A stretch of DNA of 33,350 bases from Clostridium sp. 1001275B_160808_H3 (GCF_015550425.1 NZ_JADNAT010000031.1:1-33350), one strand, 5' to 3'; positions 8,088 to 16,779 are shown, counted from the first letter of the stretch. The notes: generated by a model not told the origin, from the letters alone. Numbers and translations are program-made.

Positions 8088-9008
8088 CTATTTTATATTC
8101 ACATTTTTACTCGAAGATCCTTCAAATAAAATATTATTTTCACTATCTTTAACTGTAACTGTATAGTTATACATATCTGCTACTGGATTTTCTTCTATTT
8201 GCTTTTCTTCATATAAGATAACATCTCCAATGCTTGAGTATATCTTAAACTTAGAAGAATTATTATCACCACTTATTAAATGAATTTCTACAGTTTCTTC
8301 TGTATTATTTTTGAATTCTATATTCATATTTTGAGAAAAACCTTCCTTAATATATAAAACAATATTATTATTATCTACATTAGTTTTATTAACGGTTACT
8401 AAAGGTGTAGAAGCATTTTTTTTATATATAATTAGGTTATTTGAGTTCTTATCTAATTCCATTATTAATTCATTTGAAACAGCATAACTATTGTCAGGGT
8501 TATCTTCTATTTTAATTACATTGTTGTTACTACTATCTCTAAGAAAATTAAGTATAAAAGCTGCATTATTATTTTTATCTAGGTTATTTACATTTTCATA
8601 TTGAAAATTCAAATCCTTTTCTAGCTTAACTTCAACATTATAAAGATCCTCATCTTTTCCAGATGATTCAGAAGTACCTCCATATATAGTTCTTTCAAAA
8701 TTTCCTTTAAAGGTATTTCCAGTTGAATCCGCATTTAAATCCTGAATTATTTTATCCCCATCTAAAAGCTCAAAATACTTTTCACTGGCACCACCCTGTA
8801 GCTTAATTTCATCATAAGCCTTTAATTCTTCCAAAACCTTTTGGCCTATATAGCTTGCTTTTTGTCTGTACTCTGCACTTATATTATTTTTTAAACTAGA
8901 CATTACTAAGCCTGATAAAGGTACTATTAATATTGATAAAAGGGCAACACTAATTATTACCTCAATTAATGTCATCCCTTTCTTTGCTTTTATTTTATTA
9001 TTATTCAT
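8088..9008 (-). CDS. Type IV pilus minor pilin, PilV/GspI-like
   Basis: 306 residues. The leader MNNNKIKAKKG precedes MTLIEVIISVALLSILIVPL, a prepilin cleavage site with Met+1 and Glu+5 and the typical 'P' kink in the helix. The region around IGQKVLEELKAYDEI is also common in PilV/GspI proteins. The head is long for this family and rich in Asn, Asp and Ser. Ribosome binding site GTAGGTG. It lies 8 bases after the pilO stop and 21 bases before the PilX-like gene. Probable initiator of the tip complex (inference from the GspI-J-K arrangement). Confidence 0.85.
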   Translation of the reverse strand: MNNNKIKAKKGMTLIEVIISVALLSILIVPLSGLVMSSLKNNISAEYRQKASYIGQKVLEELKAYDEIKLQGGASEKYFELLDGDKIIQDLNADSTGNTFKGNFERTIYGGTSESSGKDEDLYNVEVKLEKDLNFQYENVNNLDKNNNAAFILNFLRDSSNNNVIKIEDNPDNSYAVSNELIMELDKNSNNLIIYKKNASTPLVTVNKTNVDNNNIVLYIKEGFSQNMNIEFKNNTEETVEIHLISGDNNSSKFKIYSSIGDVILYEEKQIEENPVADMYNYTVTVKDSENNILFEGSSSKNVNIK

Positions 9009-9016
9009 ATTAACAC

Positions 9017-10297
9017 CTACTTCTTAGTAACATTTACAGTATTACCTTCACTTGTTACTGAAACTCTAGGATTTGAAGTATCATCATCTTTAACTATGAT
9101 TTCAACCTTTTTAGATGTATTGTTAACTACCTTTAACTTTATTCCTGAATTATCTGAGCTTTCTATTCTTTTTTCACTCATTATTTCAAGTACTATATCA
9201 TCTGATTTTGATGTGAATTCTTTTCCCTCTGAAGAATTGTCTTTAGGATAATATGAATCAGCTGTTTTATACTTATAATATGTTTTTCCTGCTGCTTCAT
9301 CAAAGATTATTTCCACTTCTTCAACCTTATCATTATCTGAATAAATATAACTTTCTCTTGATTCATCCTTAGCTCTACCAATAGTTACTGTAGGTAGTTC
9401 AGATAAAGATGATTTCAGCATCATCACAAAATCATTAATATCTTCTTTATTGTTTTGTTCCTCTATAGTAGATGCATAAGCTCCATTTGCTGCTCCACTA
9501 CTAAATAAGATTTCTTTTCCATATACATTGTTTAATGTCCAAAGTAAATATTGCATGTCTTCATCTGACAATTTAGGCACTGCATGGAATTCTAAATTCA
9601 TAACTCCAGTTAACTCTTCTTGTGATTTTGATGATATTGATATATTAGTAATTACTATTTTTCTTTCATAACTTTGTACTGATGAAATAAACTTTTTTAA
9701 GGATTCATAGCTTCCTGAAAAGTTAATAGCAACTTTAAGTTGTTCTGATGTTGTACCATTTTGTTCAGGTGACACTTCTTGAGAATCTTTAGACGCTTGT
9801 CCCTCATTACTTTCAGTAGATGTATTGTTATTTTCATTATTAACTTCTACATTACTACTTTCATTTTCTGTTGTATCTCCTGAGTATTCATCTGCTATTG
9901 CTTTTAATGAACTTTCTATCTTTTGAATTTCTGGTGATACCATCTTTTCTACAGATGATACTTCTACTGGGCTAAATGCAATATTTCCCTTAAGACCACT
10001 ATCATTTAGTAATTTATCTAATTCAATTATTATTTTTTCTTGTATTATAGTTGGGTATAAATTTTTAGATTTATCAAGAACTGTTGATTTTAATATTTTT
10101 AAATTTTCTTCTTTAGAATCTAGATTTGATATATTCTCCATTACATCTTTATATCTTTGTTCAATTTGATTTTTTTCAGTCCTTTTAGTAGCTAGTTTTT
10201 CAACTTGCTTAGTATAGATAAATTGATAATAAACAAAACATATTAATACAGTTAATAAAATTCCTATTAAATATTTTTCTCTCTTACTTATATTCAT
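9017..10297 (-). CDS. pilO: PilO-like pilus alignment protein with long C-terminal extension
   Basis: 426 residues from the ATG at 10297, 1 base after the pilN stop and preceded by AAGGA. An ATG four codons earlier has that AAGG directly against it, so it is less likely. A short cytoplasmic tail is followed by one membrane helix (about 8-26), a coiled coil (about 30-90), a Glu/Asn/Ser-rich linker (about 140-185) and a PilO-type ferredoxin-like domain (about 190-245). A further ~180 residues have no family match I recognise. Classical PilO proteins are ~200 residues, so the C-terminal half is an extension. Position after pilM and pilN supports the call. PilO forms the inner-membrane alignment complex with PilN. 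Confidence 0.8.
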   Translation of the reverse strand: MNISKREKYLIGILLTVLICFVYYQFIYTKQVEKLATKRTEKNQIEQRYKDVMENISNLDSKEENLKILKSTVLDKSKNLYPTIIQEKIIIELDKLLNDSGLKGNIAFSPVEVSSVEKMVSPEIQKIESSLKAIADEYSGDTTENESSNVEVNNENNNTSTESNEGQASKDSQEVSPEQNGTTSEQLKVAINFSGSYESLKKFISSVQSYERKIVITNISISSKSQEELTGVMNLEFHAVPKLSDEDMQYLLWTLNNVYGKEILFSSGAANGAYASTIEEQNNKEDINDFVMMLKSSLSELPTVTIGRAKDESRESYIYSDNDKVEEVEIIFDEAAGKTYYKYKTADSYYPKDNSSEGKEFTSKSDDIVLEIMSEKRIESSDNSGIKLKVVNNTSKKVEIIVKDDDTSNPRVSVTSEGNTVNVTKK

Positions 10298-10298
10298 T

Positions 10299-10847
10299 TT
10301 ACTCAACATCCTTTAATACACATTTTATATCAAAGGTATAAATTTCATCCCCTGATATTCCACCAATATACACATCTTGTATATTATCGATTCTTTTTAA
10401 GTTATGCTCTATTTCACCAATTGCAACTCTACTTGTTGAAACAGCTTGAATAGAAATTTCTGTATTAGTTATGTTTATACTATTAAATGTTACTTCCGTT
10501 GGTAATGTTGCACTCAATTTATCTAACACTTCTGTTGTTACAACTTCTCTAGTTTTTAATGAGCCTACTATTTTACTAAGTTCAGTATCATATTTATTTA
10601 AAATATCATCTTTTCTACTTATATCATCCCATTTAGCTATCTTTTCTTTTACATCCTCTTGATTTAACTTTTCATTATAATTTTTTATCTTACTATTTAA
10701 TAAAATTATATTTGTACTATTCCAAGCCAAGCTTCCAACTATAACTACAGATAAAAAACCTACTAAGGAGTAAACATAAATATTCTTATTTTTTTGTTCT
10801 TTTTTCTGACCTTGATAAGGTGCAAAAAAGTTCATATCTTTTATCAT
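10299..10847 (-). CDS. pilN: PilN-like pilus assembly membrane protein
   Basis: 182 residues. The short N-terminal cytoplasmic peptide MIKDMNFFAPYQ corresponds to the 'INLLP' peptide by which PilN binds PilM. One membrane helix (about 25-47), a coiled-coil stretch and a small periplasm-type alpha/beta domain follow, with TLPTEVTFNSI near 113, a common PilN pattern. Ribosome binding site AAGGAGG, 12 bases after the pilM stop. Forms the PilM-N-O platform. Confidence 0.85.
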   Translation of the reverse strand: MIKDMNFFAPYQGQKKEQKNKNIYVYSLVGFLSVVIVGSLAWNSTNIILLNSKIKNYNEKLNQEDVKEKIAKWDDISRKDDILNKYDTELSKIVGSLKTREVVTTEVLDKLSATLPTEVTFNSINITNTEISIQAVSTSRVAIGEIEHNLKRIDNIQDVYIGGISGDEIYTFDIKCVLKDVE

Positions 10848-10859
10848 ATAATGTCCTCC

Positions 10860-12056
10860 TTATAATCTTATAATTGCGCCTATGGCATTTAAGTATTGAC
10901 CAAGATTTTCATTTATTAAATCCTTAGATGTTATATCTATATTTCTTATTTCATCTATTTTAACTGTATCTATGGATAGCTTGTTTTTCATATATAAATT
11001 AATATTATTTAAATTTGATAAACCACCATAAATATAAATTTTGTCTATAGTTGTGTTAGATTTATTGCTATAGAATTGAAGTATTCTTTCTAACTCTTCT
11101 AAGATTTCATCAACAGCTTTTTTTATAGTTGTGTTTGAAATATCTTTATCATCATCACTCAAAAGATTTCCTTCCTTTATCTTTATAGATTCTGTTGATT
11201 TTATTGACATATTCAGGCTTTGGCTTAAGGCATAATCTATATTATCCCCACCAGACTTTATCATTCTTGTAAAATCTAATTTACCATTTTTAAATATTGC
11301 CACATTAATAGAGGTTGCTCCCATATCAACAAAAGCAACAGTACCTCCCATAACTTGTCCATTATTGGATGTGTAATCAGCATAATTAGCTATCTTATTT
11401 ACAGAATTATAAGTTACATCTAATGCATATGGATTTAACTCTAATGAATTTACTACACTGTAATATGCAAAAGCCATTCTTTCTGGAAATGAAGTTACAT
11501 TTATTTTTAGCTTTGCTCCTGCATCATCAACAATTTCATCTAAAACTATAAATTGAATTATGTAATCATCTAAATTTATAGGTAAATATTGTTGTATTTC
11601 ATATCTAATTACAGTTTCCATTTCATCTTCTTGAACTAAAGGTATTACAATATCTCTATTTATTATTGAAGATGAATTAGTTGTAAACACTACATCCTTA
11701 GCTTTTATACCGTTTTCCTTTATTATAAAATCCAAAACATCTATAACACCTTGAAGATTCATTACTTTTCCATCTGCAATACATCCTTCAGGCGTTGGTA
11801 TTTGAATTGCTTTACTTAAACTAAGCCTATTTTTTTGAAACTTACCTTCCACTAATTTTATAGAGTTAGTTCCTAAATCTATAGATAAAACAGCCTTTGA
11901 TCTTTCTTTAGACTTACTTTTCTTTTCAGTTTTATTTCCTTCATAAGAAGAATTCAAATTCTCAGAGTTTTCCTTCTTAAAAAACTTTCCTATGTCTTTT
12001 ACATCCATACTACTTATTTCTTTTAACTTTGATAAATTGAACTTTTTACTTGGCAT
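10860..12056 (-). CDS. pilM: PilM-like actin-fold ATPase of the type IV pilus
   Basis: 398 residues. The actin/FtsA-like nucleotide fold begins at VLSIDLGTNSIKLVEG (about 56-71), continues with a second phosphate loop region FVDMGATSINVAIF (about 240) and ends with IYIYGGLSNL (about 340), as in PilM. Cytoplasmic protein that docks on the PilN N-terminus. It has a ~50-residue Lys/Ser/Glu-rich N-terminal extension not typical of PilM. Start at ATG with GGGGTGA upstream. The heptamer repeat block begins about 20 bases before it. Confidence 0.9.
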   Translation of the reverse strand: MPSKKFNLSKLKEISSMDVKDIGKFFKKENSENLNSSYEGNKTEKKSKSKERSKAVLSIDLGTNSIKLVEGKFQKNRLSLSKAIQIPTPEGCIADGKVMNLQGVIDVLDFIIKENGIKAKDVVFTTNSSSIINRDIVIPLVQEDEMETVIRYEIQQYLPINLDDYIIQFIVLDEIVDDAGAKLKINVTSFPERMAFAYYSVVNSLELNPYALDVTYNSVNKIANYADYTSNNGQVMGGTVAFVDMGATSINVAIFKNGKLDFTRMIKSGGDNIDYALSQSLNMSIKSTESIKIKEGNLLSDDDKDISNTTIKKAVDEILEELERILQFYSNKSNTTIDKIYIYGGLSNLNNINLYMKNKLSIDTVKIDEIRNIDITSKDLINENLGQYLNAIGAIIRL

Positions 12057-12075
12057 TAAATCACCCCACGATACA

Positions 12076-12110
12076 ATTGATAATGGACAATGGATAATTG
12101 ATAATTAAGG
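12076..12110 (+). repeat. Degenerate heptamer tandem repeat
   Basis: Four heptamers in register, ATTGATA, ATGGACA, ATGGATA and ATTGATA, followed by ATTAAGG. The block lies between pilA and the pilM start, followed by two hairpins. Repeats of this ATTGACA/ATTGATA type are, as I recall, dispersed in several Clostridium genomes near hairpins; I cannot verify this here. Confidence 0.75.
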
Positions 12111-12112
12111 TT

Positions 12113-12135
12113 GATTTTTAGATGAGCTAAAAATC
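12113..12135. other. Small hairpin next to heptamer repeat
   Basis: GATTTTTAG, loop ATGAG, CTAAAAATC: a perfect 9-bp stem, followed on the plus strand by TTTT. It lies between the heptamer block and the larger hairpin at 12145-12175 and is probably part of the same element. Confidence 0.6.
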
Positions 12136-12144
12136 TTTTGTATG

Positions 12145-12175
12145 GGCAAAATGCAGATTTTGTCTGCATTTTGCC
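12145..12175 (-). terminator. Strong hairpin 12 bases after the pilA stop; attenuator or mRNA-stabilising stem
   Basis: GGCAAAATGCAGA pairs perfectly with TCTGCATTTTGCC around a 5-base loop (13-bp stem). On the minus strand no run of T's follows directly, so it is not a classic terminator. Placed just after pilA it could hold back transcription into pilM or protect the pilA message, which would fit a need for much more major pilin than assembly protein (inference). Confidence 0.5.
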
Positions 12176-12187
12176 TTGAGTTAACTT

Positions 12188-12631
12188 CTATTTTTCTAAA
12201 TAGTCGCCTGTTCCATTTGGATAAATTACTGTTCCATCACTAGCTGTTTTAATTGTTGCTTTACCATCAGTACTAACTACTACTGTAAAATTCCCCCCCT
12301 TATTTGTTGCAGCTTTAATCTTAGGAGTAGAATCTTGTAACTGTTCTTTTACTTTAGTTTCTAAAGTACCTCCATCCTTATCATTTCCATCAAGAACAAA
12401 TGTTAAATCTGAACTTGGTAGTGCAGCATCCCCATTTGCTATTACTATTGAAACAGCACCTTGTATTTGTTTAGCGTTAGCTATATCAGCACTTATATTA
12501 GCATTCTTTCTAACGTCACCAAACTTAGGAATAGCTATTGCTGCTATTATAGCTATAATTGCTATAACGATGATAAGTTCGATAAGTGTAAATCCTTTCT
12601 TTTTTTTCTTGTTTTTTAAATTTTTAACCAT
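12188..12631 (-). CDS. pilA: Major type IV pilin (PilA)
   Basis: 147 residues. The basic leader MVKNLKNKKKKKG (13 residues) is followed by FTLIELIIVIAIIAIIAAIA, a textbook class III prepilin site with Phe+1 and Glu+5; PilD cleaves and N-methylates here. The mature protein is ~134 residues with a small Gly/Thr/Lys-rich beta head and no cysteine, so no disulfide-bounded D-region. Strong ribosome binding site AAGGAGGA. It has the best canonical site and strongest hairpin context in the locus, so it is taken as the structural subunit. A 349-base gap upstream contains a long hairpin element. Confidence 0.92.
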   Translation of the reverse strand: MVKNLKNKKKKKGFTLIELIIVIAIIAIIAAIAIPKFGDVRKNANISADIANAKQIQGAVSIVIANGDAALPSSDLTFVLDGNDKDGGTLETKVKEQLQDSTPKIKAATNKGGNFTVVVSTDGKATIKTASDGTVIYPNGTGDYLEK

Positions 12632-12761
12632 GTAAATTCCTCCTTGATTTTTTAATTTATATTAAATCTTTCAATTTAAATCATTTTAAATATATATTTA
12701 AGATTAAAATAATTGATTTATCTTTTATTTTTTCAATTGTAATTTAAATGCAAATATAAGT

Positions 12762-12962
12762 TGGCGAAGATAAATAGACTGTGAAATAAGCATATAGCCA
12801 GTAGTTAGAAGTACTTGGTGAAGGAAGAACTACTATGCCTTAGTGTTGCTTACTTGTTTTAGCGTAGCGAGTTAACCAAAACTCTTGGCATAGTAGTTCT
12901 TACAAGCCTAGTACTTCTTCACGCAGCTATTTAGCTTATGTAACATATCTAGTTATCGCAGC
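12762..12962. repeat. Long imperfect hairpin element A with AGCGTAGCGAGTTA core
   Basis: Arms of ~75 bases flank a 47-base centre. The inner 15 bp (AAGAACTACTATGCC at 12825-12839 and its complement at 12887-12901) are perfect; outer parts match with mismatches (for example AGAAGTACTTGG against the complement of CCTAGTACTTCT). The centre holds AGCGTAGCGAGTTAAC at 12861-12876. No ORF. It fills most of the pilC-pilA gap. Same architecture as the element at 21231-21424. Confidence 0.75.
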
Positions 12963-12980
12963 CCTTATATTCACAATTTA

Positions 12981-14183
12981 TTACATCTGTGTATACATAT
13001 TAAACATTGGAAGCATTATTGAAATTACTATTCCCCCAATGACTACTCCCATAATGACTATCAACAATGGTTCTATCATTGAGGTAGTTGTTTGAATGGC
13101 TTGTTCAACTTCATCATCATAGAAATCTGCTGTTTTGTTTAAAATATCATCTAGTGAACCTGATTCTTCTCCTATTTTTATCATTGATGAAAGCATTTTA
13201 GGGAAGATATTATTTTCTCTTATTGGAGCACTTAAGCCATCTCCTCTTACCACTCTTTCTCTTATTTTTAAAATTGCATCTTCTGCTATTTTATTTTCTA
13301 GCACTCCTGCAACTGTTGGCAAGGCATGTACTAAAGACACTCCAGATGCTAGTAAAGTAGATAATGTTCTTGTAAACCTTGAAACAATTATCTTTTTATT
13401 TAAAGCCCCTATTATGGGAAGTTTTAACTTTAACTTACTTATATTCACTATTCCACTTGGACTTTTTTTGTAAATATTAAATAGTATAACTATAATTGCT
13501 ACAGCTATTAATATAAAAATTAAGTTATTGCTTAAAAACTTACTTGTCCCAAGCATTATTTTTGTTATTAAAGGAAGTTCTATTCCCTCTCCTTCAAACA
13601 TTTCTACAAATGTCGGCATAACAAATGTCATAATAAACACAACAGCTACCACAGCTACTATACTTAAGATACTTGGATATGTCATGGCTGATTTAACCTT
13701 ATTATTAATCTTATTTTCTTTTTCAAAATGTACAGACATTCTAAGCATCATTTCATCAATATTTCCACTAACTTCGCCAGACTCTACCATACTTATCAAA
13801 AGCTGTGGAAAATACTTTTTATGTTTCGCCATTGATTCTGATAAAAGTTCTCCTTTTTTAACATCATCTTCTATTATAGATAGAAGTTCTCTTAACTTTT
13901 TATTGGGAATTTCATTAGATAAGATATTTAAACAAGTAGTTATTGTAACTCCAGCATCTAGCATTGTGTAAAATTGTCTACAGAAAATTGCTAAATCCTT
14001 TGTTGTTACTCTTTCAAAAAATTTAAACTCAATTTGTTTACTTTCAATTATTTCTTCTATTATTAGGGGATAATATCCACTTGAAGTTATCATATTTATT
14101 ACATCATCTCTGGAACTCCCTTCAAATTTTCCTTCTATCTTAGTTCCATCATTTTTCATAGCCCTATATTTAAATTTTTTCAT
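12981..14183 (-). CDS. pilC: Type IV pilus inner-membrane platform protein PilC (GspF family)
   Basis: 400 residues, the normal PilC/GspF length. N-terminal FKYRAMKNDGTKIEGK is the typical opening. Two T2SF domains follow: the first (about 65-190) contains FCRQFYTMLDAGVTI and SMVESGEVSGNIDEML-like text, the second (about 265-395) FTRTLSTLLASGVSL and MIKIGEESGSLDDIL. Three membrane helices are visible (about 165-190, 215-240, 370-395). It is the membrane platform on which PilB acts to polymerise pilin. It lies 16 bases after the pilB stop and is clearly co-transcribed with it. Confidence 0.95.
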   Translation of the reverse strand: MKKFKYRAMKNDGTKIEGKFEGSSRDDVINMITSSGYYPLIIEEIIESKQIEFKFFERVTTKDLAIFCRQFYTMLDAGVTITTCLNILSNEIPNKKLRELLSIIEDDVKKGELLSESMAKHKKYFPQLLISMVESGEVSGNIDEMMLRMSVHFEKENKINNKVKSAMTYPSILSIVAVVAVVFIMTFVMPTFVEMFEGEGIELPLITKIMLGTSKFLSNNLIFILIAVAIIVILFNIYKKSPSGIVNISKLKLKLPIIGALNKKIIVSRFTRTLSTLLASGVSLVHALPTVAGVLENKIAEDAILKIRERVVRGDGLSAPIRENNIFPKMLSSMIKIGEESGSLDDILNKTADFYDDEVEQAIQTTTSMIEPLLIVIMGVVIGGIVISIMLPMFNMYTQM

Positions 14184-14199
14184 AACTTCTTATCACCCC

Positions 14200-15891
14200 T
14201 TATATATCCCTTAATAAAGTTATAGTTGCAAGTTCTTCTATAGTAGTTATTCCATCCAAAACTAGCTTTTTACATTCATCCGCAAGTGTTGTCATTCCAT
14301 GTTTTATAGATATATCCTTTAAGATATTTGCATCCCTAGTTCTATTTATTGCATCTCTATGTTCTCTTGTTATTTCCATTATTTCATATACACCTATTCG
14401 ACCATTATACCCAGTATTATTACAATGGCCACATCCCTTACCCCTATATAATTTTAAGGTATCATTATTTTTTATATTAAATGCATGTTTTTCGTAATCT
14501 GAAGCTATATATTCTTCTTTACAATTGTTACATATTTTTTTTACTAATCTTTGAGCAATTATTCCAGAAATTGAAGTTGCAACTAAGTAAGGTTCAACTC
14601 CCATATCAACTAATCTAGTCATAGATGATGGAGCATCATTAGTGTGGAGTGTGCTTAAAACCAAATGTCCTGTAATAGCTGCTTTTATAGCTATTTGAGC
14701 AGTTTCCTCATCTCTTATTTCCCCTATCATCACTATATCTGGATCCTGTCTTAAAATACTCCTAAGTCCACTAGCAAATGTTAATCCAGCCTTAGTATTT
14801 ACATTAACTTGATTAATACCATTTAATGTATATTCAACAGGGTCTTCTATTGTAACTATATTTACATTGTTAGAGTTAAGTTCACTTAAAATTGTATAAA
14901 GAGTTGTGGATTTTCCACTTCCTGTTGGTCCAGTAACAAGTACTATTCCATGAGGGCTAGATACTATATTATCTAGTTTCTTAAGATTATCTTTACTTAA
15001 ACCAAGCCTCTCTTTACCTAACCTATAATTATCTCTATTTAAAATTCTTATAACTACTTTTTCACCATTTACAGTTGGTAAAATGGATACTCTAAGATCT
15101 ACATCTGTCTTTCCAACCTTAGTTATTATTCTTCCATCTTGAGGTATCCTTTTTTCAGCTATATTTAAATTTGCAAGTATTTTTATTCTAGTTATTAATG
15201 GTGCTAAGCTTTCTATTCCAAGAGTATTTATAGTTGTAAGCTCACCATCAATTCTATATCTTATTCTTATTTCCTTTTCATATGGTTCTATATGTATATC
15301 TGATGCCCTCATTTCAATTGAATTTTTAAATAAATGCTCTATCATTTTCACAACTGGAGCATTTTTTACATCATCAATTTCTTCAACATCTGAGGATATA
15401 CTTTTTGACTCTAAAGTTTCCTTTAGCAGTTCTTCTGCTGCCTTGTTAACTTCTTCAGTACTATAATTTATTTGAACAAATTTATGAATATCTTTTTTAG
15501 GTGCAATAAACGTCTTAACGCTTAAGCCTGTTGATATTGAAACATCATCTATTGCAAAAATATTTAATGGATCTGCAAGTGCAACCATTATTTTTTCTTC
15601 TTCAAATCCAAATGCTATTAAATTATATTTATTACAAAGATTTTGAGGTACTATCTTAATGGCCTTTTTATCAAAATTAACATTATTCAAATCAATTTTC
15701 TTAATTCCAGTTTGAGTTTCTATAGCATCTATAATATCTTCTTCTGAAACAATTCCACTTTCAATTAGAACTTCACCTAATTTTTTACCTAAAAGCTTTT
15801 GTGCTTTTAATGCATTTTGAAGTTGAAAAGGAGTTATTTTTTCTGCCATTACTAAAATATCTCCAAGTCTTTTCTTTTGAACTATAGCCAT
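14200..15891 (-). CDS. pilB: Type IV pilus extension ATPase PilB (GspE family)
   Basis: 563 residues. The N-terminal MshEN/GspE-N domain (about 5-150) starts RLGDILVMAEKITPFQL. A linker follows, then the ATPase with SDIHIEPYEKEIRIRYRIDG (N2 domain), Walker A GPTGSGKSTT (about 320-330), Asp box TIEDPVEY, Walker B LRQDPDIVMIGEIRDEETA and the His box STLHTNDAPSS. A tetracysteine zinc site (CNNC ... CGHC) near 460-490 marks extension ATPases rather than PilT. Powers pilus assembly from the cytoplasm. No pilT retraction ATPase is present in the window. Confidence 0.96.
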   Translation of the reverse strand: MAIVQKKRLGDILVMAEKITPFQLQNALKAQKLLGKKLGEVLIESGIVSEEDIIDAIETQTGIKKIDLNNVNFDKKAIKIVPQNLCNKYNLIAFGFEEEKIMVALADPLNIFAIDDVSISTGLSVKTFIAPKKDIHKFVQINYSTEEVNKAAEELLKETLESKSISSDVEEIDDVKNAPVVKMIEHLFKNSIEMRASDIHIEPYEKEIRIRYRIDGELTTINTLGIESLAPLITRIKILANLNIAEKRIPQDGRIITKVGKTDVDLRVSILPTVNGEKVVIRILNRDNYRLGKERLGLSKDNLKKLDNIVSSPHGIVLVTGPTGSGKSTTLYTILSELNSNNVNIVTIEDPVEYTLNGINQVNVNTKAGLTFASGLRSILRQDPDIVMIGEIRDEETAQIAIKAAITGHLVLSTLHTNDAPSSMTRLVDMGVEPYLVATSISGIIAQRLVKKICNNCKEEYIASDYEKHAFNIKNNDTLKLYRGKGCGHCNNTGYNGRIGVYEIMEITREHRDAINRTRDANILKDISIKHGMTTLADECKKLVLDGITTIEELATITLLRDI

Positions 15892-16029
15892 AAACTCCGC
15901 TCCTATGTTTAATTTTAATTTTATTTGTTAAAAAATTTCCTTTTTTGACCATTTAGTTTACTTATTTTAATATTAATATAGCTATATTGCTTTTTCAATC
16001 AGAATATAAACTTAAATTAAATTCACTTT
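15892..16029 (-). promoter_or_regulatory. Possible internal promoter before pilB
   Basis: The 138-base gap between pilD and pilB holds, on the minus strand, a TTGAAA with a weak TAATAT 17 bases downstream, and a purine-rich GGAGCGGAG before the pilB ATG. The -10 matches poorly, so an internal promoter is only possible. Confidence 0.25.
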
Positions 16030-16779
16030 TTAAAATAAAAAATTTAAATATAACGACAATAATTCCTTTCCTATGAAAATGTACACAATTGAACCAATAG
16101 CTATGTATGGTCCAAAAGCAATTTCTGATTTTCTATCCTTTAATTTAAATAATAATATTATTGCTGCTACTAATCCCCCTAGAACAACAGCTATAAATAA
16201 ACTAACTAAAATACCTTTAATTCCTAAAAACAACCCACAAAATCCTGCAATCTCTGCGTCACCTTGTCCCATCCCTTTTGTGACTATTACTATCAAATAT
16301 ATAATTCCATATCCAATAACTCCACCTAATAGATTATTAACAATACTTGCATCTTTAGTATATAATCCTATTAATATATAAATAGCAGCAAGTACTACTC
16401 CAAAAATAGTAGTAGATGAATATATATATTTACACTCTAAATCTATATAAGATATAACAATTAATAAAGAAGTTAAAAGACTATAAAATACAAAATTTAA
16501 ACTTAGCCCAAATTTTAGAAATATTAATAAATATAGCACTCCATTTAGTAGCTCAACCAAAGGATATTTTATAGATATCTTTTCCCCACATTTTCTACAT
16601 TTTCCTTTTAAAAATAAATAACTTATTATTGGAATAAGATCTATTGCTTTTAGTTCATATCCGCAACTTGTACAATGAGACGGCGGAAAAGCAATGGATT
16701 CCTCTCTAGGTATTCTATAAATGCATACATTTAAAAAACTTCCTATACACAACCCTATTATTAATATCAAAATTTCCAT
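16030..16779 (-). CDS. pilD: Prepilin leader peptidase / N-methyltransferase PilD
   Basis: 249 residues, an integral membrane aspartic protease of the A24 family. GSFLNVCIYRIPR opens the N-terminal methyltransferase-type domain. It carries the two CxxC pairs (Cys36/Cys39 and Cys61/Cys64) that bind zinc in bifunctional enzymes. Catalytic aspartates are Asp113 in SYIDLE and Asp174 in the GxGD motif GMGQGDAEIAG, about 60 residues apart as usual. Ribosome binding site AAGGAGG. It is the first gene of the T4P operon and processes PilA and the minor pilins encoded downstream. Confidence 0.95.
   Translation of the reverse strand: MEILILIIGLCIGSFLNVCIYRIPREESIAFPPSHCTSCGYELKAIDLIPIISYLFLKGKCRKCGEKISIKYPLVELLNGVLYLLIFLKFGLSLNFVFYSLLTSLLIVISYIDLECKYIYSSTTIFGVVLAAIYILIGLYTKDASIVNNLLGGVIGYGIIYLIVIVTKGMGQGDAEIAGFCGLFLGIKGILVSLFIAVVLGGLVAAIILLFKLKDRKSEIAFGPYIAIGSIVYIFIGKELLSLYLNFLF

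Noticed and set aside
12145..12175. Classic Rho-independent terminator directly after pilA
   Set aside because: The stem is strong but no U-tract follows on the minus strand, so it was recorded as a likely attenuator or stabilising hairpin.
12057..12187. CRISPR-like short repeats
   Set aside because: The heptamers are contiguous with no spacers and no cas genes are present in the window; this is a simple tandem repeat.
13528..13971. 147-codon plus-strand frame opposite pilC
   Set aside because: It is antisense to a conserved gene and has no ribosome binding site or recognisable protein pattern.
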